From CAZAQB01 sp964487155 (lineage in GTDB: Bacteria > Pseudomonadota > Gammaproteobacteria > Nitrococcales > Nitrococcaceae), in contig CAZAQB010000163.1 in assembly GCA_964487155.1 (NCBI GenBank), forward strand, positions 1-7,254: a stretch of DNA of 7,254 nucleotides. The letters run 5' to 3'. Made by a program: the position numbers and the translations under genes. The notes under the pieces are model-generated. The model saw only the letters and a list, made by a program, of their open reading frames with translations. It did not search any database and had not been told where the DNA came from. Of the stretch, positions 1-7,254 are shown one piece after another; positions within the stretch are counted from its first letter, which is position 1; each line of letters starts with the position of its first letter.

Positions 1-1062
<1,062 letters not shown>

Positions 1063-1071
1063 GCGAACCGC

Positions 1072-1075
1072 GAGG
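1072..1075 (+). promoter_or_regulatory. Ribosome binding site for atpG
   Basis: GAGG lies 5 bases before the ATG at 1081, within the 18-base gap after atpA. It is a moderate Shine-Dalgarno match. The tight spacing suggests translation coupled to atpA. Confidence 0.6.
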
Positions 1076-1080
1076 CACCC

Positions 1081-1947
1081 ATGTCCGGCGCCAAAGAGAT
1101 CCGCACCAAGATCCGGAGTGTCCAGAACACTCAGAAGATCACAACCGCCATGGAGATGGTGGCCGCCTCCAAGATGCGCAACGCCCAGGCGCGCATGGAG
1201 GCGGCGCGGCCCTACGCCACCAAGATCCGGCAGGTGATCGGCCATCTGGCCCACGCCAACCCGGAGTATCGCCACCCGTTCATGGAGGAGCGCGAGGTCA
1301 AGCGGGTGGGCTACATCGTCATCTCCAGTGACCGCGGACTGTGCGGCGGTCTCAACAACAACCTGTTCCGGGCGCTGGTCAGGGAGATGAAGGAGCATTC
1401 CGACGCCGGCCGCGGCATCGACATGTGCGTGATGGGCACCAAGGCCATCGGCTTCTTCCGGCGCCTGGGGGCCAACCTGGTGGCCGAGACCTCACAGCTT
1501 GGGGACGCGCCGCGCCTGCAGGATCTTATCGGCCCGGTCAAGGTCATGCTGGATCGCTACGAGGCCGGCGAGATCGACCGCCTGGTGGTGTGCTTCAACG
1601 AGTTCGTCAACACCATGACCCAGCGCCCCACCGTGGAGACGCTGCTGCCCCTGCCACCGGCGGACATGGAGGAGGAGCAGAGCGCGGGATCCTGGGACTA
1701 CATCTACGAACCCGGGCCGGTGGACGCCCTGGACCTGCTGCTGGTGCGCTACGTGGAGTCCATCGCCTACCAGGCGGTGGTGGAGAACATCGCCTGCGAG
1801 CAGGCCGCCCGGATGGTGGCCATGAAGTCCGCCTCGGACAACGCCGGCAACCTGATCGACGACCTGCAGCTGGCCTATAACAAGGCGCGGCAGGCGGCGA
1901 TCACCAAGGAGCTGTCCGAGATCGTCGCTGGCGCCGAGGCGGTCTGA
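1081..1947 (+). CDS. atpG: F1Fo ATP synthase subunit gamma (central stalk)
   Basis: This 288-residue protein matches the family length (E. coli 287). Gamma is the rotating shaft that couples proton flow through Fo to the conformational cycle of the beta subunits. The N-terminal helix MSGAKEIRTKIRSVQNTQKITTAMEMVAASKMR is the hallmark region; its Met24 corresponds to E. coli gamma Met23, at the contact with beta. The central Rossmann-like domain carries DRGLCGGLN (84-91). The C-terminal helix (NIACEQAARMVAMKSASDNAGNLIDDLQLAYNKARQAAITKELSEIV) forms the second half of the coiled-coil shaft. The start is supported by the conserved N terminus and by GAGG 5 bases upstream. It lies 18 bases after atpA and is presumably co-transcribed. 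There is no frameshift and no sign of foreign codon use. Confidence 0.98.
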   Translation: MSGAKEIRTKIRSVQNTQKITTAMEMVAASKMRNAQARMEAARPYATKIRQVIGHLAHANPEYRHPFMEEREVKRVGYIVISSDRGLCGGLNNNLFRALVREMKEHSDAGRGIDMCVMGTKAIGFFRRLGANLVAETSQLGDAPRLQDLIGPVKVMLDRYEAGEIDRLVVCFNEFVNTMTQRPTVETLLPLPPADMEEEQSAGSWDYIYEPGPVDALDLLLVRYVESIAYQAVVENIACEQAARMVAMKSASDNAGNLIDDLQLAYNKARQAAITKELSEIVAGAEAV

Positions 1948-2020
1948 GCGGCGCCAGCGCAGCCCAGACCGGGTCTGCCCGACCAGCGGTCAAGAGAATT
2001 CGCCAAGAGGAACCGGGGTT
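1948..2020 (+). other. atpG-atpD intergenic leader with weak secondary structure
   Basis: This 73-base untranslated gap is the longest inside the atp cluster here. It contains the odd palindrome CAGACC-G-GGTCTG (1965-1977), which can fold only as a 4-bp stem with a 5-base loop. An alternative is CGGG-TCTG-CCCG (1970-1981). No T-run follows either, so this is not an intrinsic terminator. No promoter is recognisable. Any function is speculative; structure near the beta start could tune subunit dosage, since beta is needed at three copies per gamma. Confidence 0.35.
2006..2011 (+). promoter_or_regulatory. Ribosome binding site for atpD
   Basis: AGAGGA lies 9 bases before the ATG at 2021. It is a good Shine-Dalgarno match and confirms this start. 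Confidence 0.7.
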
Positions 2021-3397
2021 ATGAGTTCAGGAAAAGTGGTCCAGATCATCGGTGCCGTGGTGGACGTGGAGTTCCCCAGGGACGCCGTGCCCAACGTCTA
2101 CGATGCCCTCAATGTCACCGAGCTGGATCTGACCCTGGAGGTGCAGCAGCAGATCGGCGACGGCGCCGTGCGCGCAATCGCCATGGGCAGCACCGACGGC
2201 CTGCGCCGCGGTCTGGCGGTAAGCAATACCAACGCCCCGATTTCGGTGCCGGTGGGCACCAAGACCCTGGGCCGCATCATGGACGTGCTGGGCCGGCCCA
2301 TCGACGAGATGGGCGAAATCGGTGAGCAGGAGCGCTGGCCGATCCATCGCAGCGCCCCCTCCTACGAGGAGCAGGCCGCCTCCCAGGAGCTGCTGGAGAC
2401 CGGCATCAAGGTCATCGATCTGCTCTGCCCATTTGCCAAGGGCGGCAAGGTGGGCCTGTTCGGCGGCGCCGGCGTGGGCAAGACCGTCAACATGATGGAG
2501 CTGATCCGCAACATCGCCATCGAGCACGCCGGCTACTCCGTGTTCGCCGGCGTCGGCGAGCGCACCCGCGAGGGCAACGACTTCTATCATGAGATGAAGG
2601 ACTCCAACGTCCTCGACAAGGTGGCGCTGGTGTACGGCCAGATGAACGAGCCCCCCGGCAACCGCCTGCGGGTGGCGCTGACCGGGCTGACCATTGCGGA
2701 GCAATTCCGCAACGAAGGCCGCGACGTGCTGATGTTCATCGACAACATCTACCGCTACACCCTGGCCGGCACCGAGGTCTCGGCGCTGCTCGGCCGCATG
2801 CCCTCGGCGGTGGGATACCAGCCCACCCTGGCCGAGGAGATGGGCGTGCTGCAGGAGCGCATCACCTCCACCAAGACCGGCTCCATCACCTCGATCCAGG
2901 CGGTGTACGTGCCGGCCGACGACCTCACCGACCCGTCGCCCGCCACCACGTTCGCCCATCTGGACGCCACCGTGGTGCTGTCGCGGCAGATCGCCGAGCT
3001 GGGCATCTACCCCGCCGTGGATCCTCTGGACTCCACCTCCCGGCAGCTGGACCCCAACGTCGTGGGCCAGGAGCACTACGACACCGCCCGGGAGGTGCAG
3101 ACCGTCCTGCAGCGCTACAAGGAGCTCAAGGACATCATCGCCATCCTGGGCATGGACGAGCTCTCCGAGGAGGACAAGCTCGCCGTATCCCGGGCGCGGA
3201 AGATCCAGCGCTTCCTGTCCCAGCCCTTCTACGTGGCCGAGGTGTTCACCGGCTCCCCCGGCAAGTACGTGTCCCTGAAGGACACCATCCGCGGCTTCCG
3301 CGGCATCGTTGACGGCGAGTACGACCACCTGCCGGAGCAGGCCTTCTACATGGTGGGAACCATCGAAGAGGCCAGCGAGAAGGCCAAGAGCCTGTAA
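2021..3397 (+). CDS. atpD: F1Fo ATP synthase subunit beta (catalytic)
   Basis: This 458-residue protein (E. coli 460) is the subunit that makes or hydrolyses ATP. The N-terminal beta-barrel (about 1-75) begins with GKVVQIIGAVVDVEFP. The nucleotide-binding domain carries Walker A GGAGVGKT (148-155, with the phosphate-binding Lys154), the catalytic Glu180 in GERTREGND (E. coli Glu181), and the Walker B strand DVLMFIDN. It also has the LGIYPAVDPLDSTSR segment with the adenine-stacking Tyr. The C-terminal domain contains DELSEED (379-385), the loop that interacts with gamma and epsilon. The IYRYTLAGTEVSALLGRMPSAVGYQPTL stretch is identical to my recollection of E. coli beta, which supports a gammaproteobacterial origin. 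All catalytic residues I can check are present. The start is set by AGAGGA at 9-base spacing and by the conserved N terminus. Confidence 0.99.
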   Translation: MSSGKVVQIIGAVVDVEFPRDAVPNVYDALNVTELDLTLEVQQQIGDGAVRAIAMGSTDGLRRGLAVSNTNAPISVPVGTKTLGRIMDVLGRPIDEMGEIGEQERWPIHRSAPSYEEQAASQELLETGIKVIDLLCPFAKGGKVGLFGGAGVGKTVNMMELIRNIAIEHAGYSVFAGVGERTREGNDFYHEMKDSNVLDKVALVYGQMNEPPGNRLRVALTGLTIAEQFRNEGRDVLMFIDNIYRYTLAGTEVSALLGRMPSAVGYQPTLAEEMGVLQERITSTKTGSITSIQAVYVPADDLTDPSPATTFAHLDATVVLSRQIAELGIYPAVDPLDSTSRQLDPNVVGQEHYDTAREVQTVLQRYKELKDIIAILGMDELSEEDKLAVSRARKIQRFLSQPFYVAEVFTGSPGKYVSLKDTIRGFRGIVDGEYDHLPEQAFYMVGTIEEASEKAKSL

Positions 3398-3403
3398 GGT
3401 GCG

Positions 3404-3417
3404 CCGCCGCTGGGCGG
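3404..3417 (+). other. Small stem-loop in the atpD-atpC gap
   Basis: CCGCC (3404-3408) pairs with GGCGG (3413-3417) around a GCTG tetraloop, with a possible extra G-U pair outside. It starts 7 bases after the atpD stop and ends 12 bases before the atpC ribosome binding site. There is no T-run, so it is not a terminator. Short GC hairpins arise easily by chance at this base composition, so any role in setting epsilon levels or protecting the transcript is inference. Confidence 0.4.
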
Positions 3418-3429
3418 TCGCCGACGCAC

Positions 3430-3433
3430 GGAG
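3430..3433 (+). promoter_or_regulatory. Ribosome binding site for atpC
   Basis: GGAG lies 6 bases before the ATG at 3440. This spacing favours that ATG over the in-frame ATGs at 3446 and 3452, and MAMT is also how E. coli epsilon begins. Confidence 0.65.
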
Positions 3434-3439
3434 TAAGCT

Positions 3440-3871
3440 ATGGCAATGACCATGCACGTGGACATCGTAAGCGCCGAGGAGTCCATCTTCTCCGGTACCG
3501 CCGAGTTCCTGATCGCTCGGGCGACCGAGGGCGAGGTCGGCATCCTGCCGCGGCACGTGCCCATGCTGGCGCAATTGCAGGCGGGTGAGGTGACGGTGCG
3601 GATCCAGGGCGGTGAGGACCAGTACTACTACGTCTCCGGGGGCATGATGGAAGTCCAGCCCCATGTGGTGACGGTCCTCGCCGACACCGCAGTGCGGGCC
3701 CGGGATATCGACGAGGCCGCCGCCGCCGAAGCCAAGCGCCGGGCCGAGGAGGCCATGCGCGACCAGAGCACCCAAATGGACTACGCCCGGGCCCAGGCGG
3801 AACTCGCCGAGGCCGCGGCCCAGCTGCGCGCCATCCAGAAGCTTCGCAAGCGGGCAGGCAGCGCCGGCTGA
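3440..3871 (+). CDS. atpC: F1Fo ATP synthase subunit epsilon
   Basis: This 143-residue protein (E. coli 139) is the small central-stalk subunit that binds gamma and the c-ring and can restrain ATP hydrolysis. The N-terminal beta-sandwich (about 1-86) shows the family blocks HVDIVSAEESIFSG, EGEVGILPRHVPMLAQLQAGEV, YYYVSGGMMEVQPHVVTVLADTA and DIDEAAAAEAKRRAEEA. The rest is an Ala- and Arg-rich helical hairpin (about 87-140), the part that in E. coli can extend up beside gamma as an inhibitor. Three start codons (3440, 3446, 3452) are in frame; the first fits both the GGAG spacing and the E. coli N terminus. It is the last gene of the atp operon, and the terminator stem begins 32 bases after its TGA. 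Confidence 0.97.
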   Translation: MAMTMHVDIVSAEESIFSGTAEFLIARATEGEVGILPRHVPMLAQLQAGEVTVRIQGGEDQYYYVSGGMMEVQPHVVTVLADTAVRARDIDEAAAAEAKRRAEEAMRDQSTQMDYARAQAELAEAAAQLRAIQKLRKRAGSAG

Positions 3872-3902
3872 TCGAGCTCCGACCCTGGATGAACCAAGCT
3901 CC

Positions 3903-3944
3903 GGAACGCGGCGCACCCGGCATGGGCGCGCCGCGTTCCTTTCT
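3903..3944 (+). terminator. Intrinsic terminator of the atp operon
   Basis: GGAACGCGGCGC (3903-3914) and GCGCCGCGTTCC (3928-3939) are perfect 12-bp complements. The 13-base apical region can itself pair CCC (3916-3918) with GGG (3924-3926) after one A-C mismatch. The stem is followed at once by TTTCT (3940-3944). This is a textbook rho-independent terminator for + strand transcription, except that the T-tract is short and interrupted by C, so some read-through is plausible. The other flank, read on the - strand, has no T-run, so it is not obviously bidirectional. It separates atpC from glmU. Confidence 0.88.
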
Positions 3945-3952
3945 CCGCCTCC

Positions 3953-3968
3953 GGACTGACGGACTGAC
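3953..3968 (+). repeat. Tandem 8-bp direct repeat in the glmU leader
   Basis: GGACTGAC occurs twice head to tail (3953-3960 and 3961-3968), between the atp terminator and the glmU start. Two exact copies of 8 bases may be replication slippage or a small regulatory site. I see no further copies nearby and recognise no known operator. The second copy supplies a TGA (3965-3967) in the glmU frame. Confidence 0.6.
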
Positions 3969-3988
3969 CGAGAGCGGGTAGTGGACCC

Positions 3989-5356
3989 ATGGAACTTGCC
4001 GTCGTCATCCTCGCCGCCGGCCAGGGCAAGCGCATGCGCTCCGCGCTGGCCAAGGTGCTGCATCCGCTGGCCGGGCGCCCCATGGTTGCCCACGTGCTGA
4101 CCGCCGCCCGGGCGCTGCAGCCCGCCGCCATCCACCTGGTGTACGGCCATGGTGGCGAGGCGGTGCGCGCCGCCCTGCCGGCCCCTGACCTCCACTGGGT
4201 GGAGCAGGCCGAGCAGCTGGGTACCGGTCACGCTGTGGCCCAGGCCATGCCGGCGATCTCCGACACTCATCGGGTGCTGGTGCTGTGCGGCGATGTGCCA
4301 CTGATCTCTGCCGGCAGTCTGGAGCGCCTGCTGGAGGCGGCGGGCGACGAGCCCGGTCTGCTGACTGTGAGGCTGGCTGACCCCACCGGCTACGGCCGGG
4401 TGCTGCGCGAGTCCGGGGATGCAGTGGCCGGCATTGTCGAGGAAAAGGACGCCAGCCCCGAGCAGCGCGCCGTGAACGAGGTCAACACCGGCCTGATGTG
4501 CCTGCCGGCCGGGCACCTCAGACACTGGCTGGGCCGGCTCTCCAGCGACAATGCCCAGGGCGAGTACTACCTCACCGACGTGATCGCCATGGCCCGCACC
4601 GAAGGGCTGCGGGTCCACGCCGTGGAGGTGGACGATCCGCTGGAGGTCCAGGGCGTCAACACCCGTGCCCAGTTGGCGCTGCTGGAGCGTCACTACCAGC
4701 GCCAGAGCGCCGAGCGCCTGATGGCGGACGGCGTCACCCTGCTGGACCCCTCGCGCATCGATATTCGCGGCGAGCTCACCTGCGGCAGCGACGTCATCAT
4801 CGACGTCAACTGTGTGTTCGAGGGCCAGGTCAAGCTGGCCGAGCGCGTGAGCGTCGGCCCCAACTGCCTGCTGCGCGACGTGCGCCTGGGCCCCGGCACC
4901 GTGGTGGAGGCCTGCAGCGTGTTGGAAGGCGTCGAAACCCAGTCCGCGGCCGCCATCGGTCCGTTCGCCCGGCTGCGCCCGGGCACCCGGCTCGCCGACG
5001 GCGCGAAGGTGGGCAATTTCGTCGAGATCAAGCACAGCCAGGTGGGGCCGGGCTCCAAGGTCAATCACCTGAGCTACGTCGGCGACACCCGCATCGGCGA
5101 GCGGGTCAACGTGGGTGCCGGTACCATCACCTGCAACTACGACGGTGCCCGCAAGCACCCCACGGTGATCGAGGACGACGTCTTCATCGGCTCCGACACC
5201 CAACTGGTGGCCCCGGTTACCGTGGGCCGGGGCGCCACCGTGGGGGCCGGCAGCACCGTGACCCGGGATGTGCCGGCGGGCCAGCTGGTATTGTCCCGGG
5301 TACCCCAGACCACGGTGGAGGGCTGGGAGCGGCCCACCAAGGGCACCAGCAAGTAA
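3989..5356 (+). CDS. glmU: Bifunctional GlcNAc-1-P uridyltransferase / GlcN-1-P acetyltransferase
   Basis: This 455-residue cytoplasmic enzyme (E. coli 456) performs the last two steps to UDP-GlcNAc: acetylation of glucosamine-1-phosphate from acetyl-CoA, then uridylyl transfer from UTP. The N-terminal pyrophosphorylase domain (about 1-226) has LAAGQGKRM (8-16), Lys22, EQLGTGHA, GDVPL with metal-binding Asp102 (E. coli Asp105) and Asn224 (E. coli Asn227). A linker helix leads to a left-handed beta-helix of hexapeptide repeats (from about 248). It carries FARLRPG with Arg330, NFVEIK with Lys348, the catalytic His360 (E. coli His363), Tyr363, and the CNYDGARKHPT and SDTQLVAPV blocks. An in-frame TGA at 3965-3967 with no other start after it fixes this ATG. 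The Shine-Dalgarno is poor. One oddity is Ala21 where the family motif LPKVLH has Pro. Both activities should be intact. Confidence 0.98.
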   Translation: MELAVVILAAGQGKRMRSALAKVLHPLAGRPMVAHVLTAARALQPAAIHLVYGHGGEAVRAALPAPDLHWVEQAEQLGTGHAVAQAMPAISDTHRVLVLCGDVPLISAGSLERLLEAAGDEPGLLTVRLADPTGYGRVLRESGDAVAGIVEEKDASPEQRAVNEVNTGLMCLPAGHLRHWLGRLSSDNAQGEYYLTDVIAMARTEGLRVHAVEVDDPLEVQGVNTRAQLALLERHYQRQSAERLMADGVTLLDPSRIDIRGELTCGSDVIIDVNCVFEGQVKLAERVSVGPNCLLRDVRLGPGTVVEACSVLEGVETQSAAAIGPFARLRPGTRLADGAKVGNFVEIKHSQVGPGSKVNHLSYVGDTRIGERVNVGAGTITCNYDGARKHPTVIEDDVFIGSDTQLVAPVTVGRGATVGAGSTVTRDVPAGQLVLSRVPQTTVEGWERPTKGTSK

Positions 5357-5360
5357 CCGG

Positions 5361-5388
5361 CGCCGGCCGCCCCGGCAGCAGGCCGGCG
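5361..5388 (+). other. GC-rich stem-loop between glmU and glmS
   Basis: CGCCGGCC (5361-5368) and GGCCGGCG (5381-5388) form a perfect 8-bp stem around a 12-base loop, starting 4 bases after the glmU stop. No T-run follows, so termination is unlikely. Placed between the genes, it could stabilise mRNA ends after processing or attenuate glmS; this is inference. At this GC content, hairpins of such size are not rare. Confidence 0.5.
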
Positions 5389-5409
5389 GCGCCGCCAAGC
5401 CGGCCCTCG

Positions 5410-5414
5410 AAGGA
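5410..5414 (+). promoter_or_regulatory. Ribosome binding site for glmS
   Basis: AAGGA lies 8 bases before the ATG at 5423. It is a good Shine-Dalgarno and is clearly better than the one in front of glmU. Confidence 0.75.
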
Positions 5415-5422
5415 TACGAACC

Positions 5423-7252
5423 ATGTGTGGAATCGTCGGCGCCATCGCCGTCCGCCCGGTCACCGACATCCTGCTGGACGGCCTCCGGCGCCTGGAATAC
5501 CGGGGCTATGATTCCGCCGGCATCGCCGTGCTGGAGGACAGCGGCCGCCTGCACCGCATCCGTTCGGTAGGCAAGGTGGCGGTGCTGGGCCAGCGCCTGG
5601 AAGAGGATCCCATTGTGGGCCGGCTTGGCATCGCCCACACCCGCTGGGCCACCCACGGCATGCCCGCCGAGCGCAACGCCCACCCTCACATGAGCGGCGA
5701 GCGCGTGGCGGTGGTGCACAACGGCATCATCGAGAACCACCGGGCATTGCGCGACCGCCTCTCCGCCCAGGGCTTCAGCTTCTCTTCCGAGACCGACACC
5801 GAGGTCATCGCCCACCTGTTGGCCCACCTCCTGGACCAGAACGAAGGTGACCTGGTGGCCGCGGTACGGGCCGCCGTGAACGAACTGGTGGGGGCCTACG
5901 CCCTGGGCGTCATCTGCCCCGAGCAGCCCGACCGCATGGTCGCCGCCCGGGCCGGCAGCCCCCTGGTGGTTGGGGTCGGTGAGGGTGAGACCTTCATTGC
6001 CTCAGACGTCGCCGCGCTGCTGCCGGTCACCCGGCGCTTCCTGTTCCTGGACGAGGGCGACGTGGCCGACCTGCGCCGGGAGGGTATCACCGTCTGGGAC
6101 CGGGACGGCCAGGAGGTGCGCCGCCCCGAGCGCCAGTCCGAACTCTCCGCAGCGGCGGCCGAGAAGGGCCCCTACCGCCACTTCATGCAGAAGGAGATCC
6201 ACGAGCAGCCCGGCGTCATCGCCGAGACCCTGGAGGGCCGCATCCACAAGGGCCGGCTGCTGGAAGCGAGCTTCGGCCACGAGGCCACCGACCTGCTGGA
6301 TCAGGTGCAGGGCGTGCACATCATCGCCTGCGGCACCTCCTACCATGCCGGTCTGGTGGCCCGCTACTGGCTGGAGGAGATGGGCGTACCCTGCAGCGCC
6401 GAGGTGGCCAGCGAGTACCGCTACCGCCAGGTTGTGGTGCCGCCCGGCACCCTTTTCCTCAGCATCTCCCAGTCCGGCGAGACCGCCGACACCCTGGCCG
6501 CCCTGCGCGAGTCGCGCAGCCGTGGCTATCTGGGCAGCCTGTGCGTCTGCAACGTGGCCGAGAGCTCCCTGGTGCGGGAGTCCGACGTGGCGGTGATGAC
6601 CCGGGCCGGCCCCGAGATCGGTGTCGCCTCCACCAAGGCCTTCACCACCCAGCTGGTCGCCCTGCGCCTGCTGGCCGTCGCGCTGGGCAAACGCCGCGGC
6701 ATGGACGCCGAGGCCGAGCGCCGCTTCGTGGACGACCTCGCCGCCCTGCCCCGCCAGGTGGAAGAGGCCCTGGCCCTGGACGAGCCCATCCAGGCCATGG
6801 CCGAGCACTTCGCCGACAAGCACCACGCCCTGTTCCTGGGCCGGGGCGTATTCTACCCGGTGGCCATGGAGGGGGCGCTGAAGCTCAAGGAGATCTCCTA
6901 CATCCACGCCGAGGCCTACCCGGCCGGCGAGCTCAAGCACGGCCCGCTCGCCCTGGTGGACGCCGACATGCCGGTGGTCTGCACCCTGCCCGAGGACCCA
7001 CTGCTGGACAAGGTGCTGTCAAACCTGCAGGAAGTCCGCGCCCGGGGCGGTGAGCTGTTCCTGTTCAACGACCGCAACGTCGAAGTGCAGCTCGACCACT
7101 TCCACAGCCTGGCGCTCGGCGAGATCGCCCTGTCCACCGCCCCCATCGTCTACACCGTGCCCCTGCAGCTGCTGGCCTACCACGCTGCGCTGCTCAAAGG
7201 CACCGATGTGGATCAGCCCCGGAATCTGGCCAAATCGGTGACGGTGGAGTAG
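5423..7252 (+). CDS. glmS: Glutamine--fructose-6-phosphate aminotransferase (isomerizing)
   Basis: This 609-residue protein has exactly the E. coli GlmS length. It makes glucosamine-6-phosphate from fructose-6-phosphate and glutamine, the committed step of amino-sugar synthesis. The class II glutaminase domain (about 2-240) starts MCGIVGA, where Cys2 becomes the N-terminal nucleophile after Met removal. It continues with RRLEYRGYDSAG, HTRWATHG and HNGIIENH (Asn100-Gly101, oxyanion hole). The first SIS domain has CGTSYHAG (from 303) and SQSGETADT (from 349), which bind the sugar phosphate. The second SIS domain has GALKLKEISYIHAEAYPAGELKHGP, with the catalytic Lys and Glu and with His506. The C terminus DQPRNLAKSVTVE carries Lys604, which forms the Schiff base with fructose-6-phosphate (E. 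coli Lys603 without Met). It is complete, with TAG at 7250-7252. It lies 66 bases after glmU, likely on the same transcript. Confidence 0.99.
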   Translation: MCGIVGAIAVRPVTDILLDGLRRLEYRGYDSAGIAVLEDSGRLHRIRSVGKVAVLGQRLEEDPIVGRLGIAHTRWATHGMPAERNAHPHMSGERVAVVHNGIIENHRALRDRLSAQGFSFSSETDTEVIAHLLAHLLDQNEGDLVAAVRAAVNELVGAYALGVICPEQPDRMVAARAGSPLVVGVGEGETFIASDVAALLPVTRRFLFLDEGDVADLRREGITVWDRDGQEVRRPERQSELSAAAAEKGPYRHFMQKEIHEQPGVIAETLEGRIHKGRLLEASFGHEATDLLDQVQGVHIIACGTSYHAGLVARYWLEEMGVPCSAEVASEYRYRQVVVPPGTLFLSISQSGETADTLAALRESRSRGYLGSLCVCNVAESSLVRESDVAVMTRAGPEIGVASTKAFTTQLVALRLLAVALGKRRGMDAEAERRFVDDLAALPRQVEEALALDEPIQAMAEHFADKHHALFLGRGVFYPVAMEGALKLKEISYIHAEAYPAGELKHGPLALVDADMPVVCTLPEDPLLDKVLSNLQEVRARGGELFLFNDRNVEVQLDHFHSLALGEIALSTAPIVYTVPLQLLAYHAALLKGTDVDQPRNLAKSVTVE

Positions 7253-7254
7253 CG

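Noticed and set aside
5361..5388. Intrinsic terminator between glmU and glmS
   Set aside because: A stem is present, but no T-run follows it and glmS has no evident promoter of its own.
5357..5422. glmS ribozyme/riboswitch upstream of glmS
   Set aside because: The glmS ribozyme is found mainly in Gram-positive bacteria and is well over 100 bases long. The 66-base spacer is too short and shows none of its core.
4498..5511. 337-codon plus-strand frame overlapping glmU and the start of glmS
   Set aside because: It is an out-of-frame reading of GC-rich coding DNA, rich in Arg, Gly and Pro with no recognisable motif, and it overlaps two certain genes.
2027..5827. Very long minus-strand open frame (1,266 codons)
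   Set aside because: It mirrors the forward codons of four certain genes, starts at a GTG inside glmS, has low-complexity composition and no domain I recognise. Codon avoidance explains it.
6002..6940. 312-codon minus-strand open frame inside glmS
   Set aside because: It is the same antisense frame as the longer one, and glmS is unambiguous here.

Overview
This 7.25-kb window is high-GC bacterial DNA (about two thirds G+C by eye) in which every gene lies on the + strand and almost every base is accounted for. It holds the 3' part of an F-type ATP synthase operon, atpA (5'-truncated by the window edge)-atpG-atpD-atpC, followed by glmU and glmS, the two dedicated UDP-N-acetylglucosamine synthesis genes. 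The atp...C-glmU-glmS order is the gammaproteobacterial arrangement known from E. coli. The proteins are collinear with their E. coli counterparts, with near-identical lengths (288, 458, 143, 455 and 609 residues for AtpG, AtpD, AtpC, GlmU and GlmS). High GC with E. coli-like proteins suggests a high-GC gammaproteobacterium, perhaps of the Ectothiorhodospiraceae/Chromatiales type. That finer placement is inference, since no species marker is visible.

Layout: 1-1062 is the alpha subunit from just before its Walker A motif to the stop. 1081-1947 is gamma, and 2021-3397 is catalytic beta after a 73-base gap. 3440-3871 is epsilon after a 42-base gap. A strong intrinsic terminator with a 12-bp perfect stem (3903-3944) closes the atp operon. 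glmU follows at 3989-5356 after a short leader with a tandem 8-mer and a poor ribosome binding site. glmS (5423-7252) follows a 66-base gap holding a GC-rich stem-loop. The window ends two bases after the glmS stop, so anything downstream is unseen.

Function: alpha, beta, gamma and epsilon are four of the five F1 subunits; delta and the membrane Fo genes are expected upstream. GlmS makes glucosamine-6-phosphate from fructose-6-phosphate and glutamine. GlmU makes UDP-GlcNAc from glucosamine-1-phosphate, acetyl-CoA and UTP, for peptidoglycan and lipopolysaccharide. The intermediate mutase GlmM is not here.

This is a conserved housekeeping region. I found no mobile element, CRISPR, RNA gene or sign of horizontal transfer, and no evidence of a new biological system. 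The points worth a second look are modest: how glmU is expressed behind a strong terminator, the glmU-glmS hairpin, one substitution in a conserved GlmU motif, and a stop-free antisense strand almost 4 kb long that codon choice explains.
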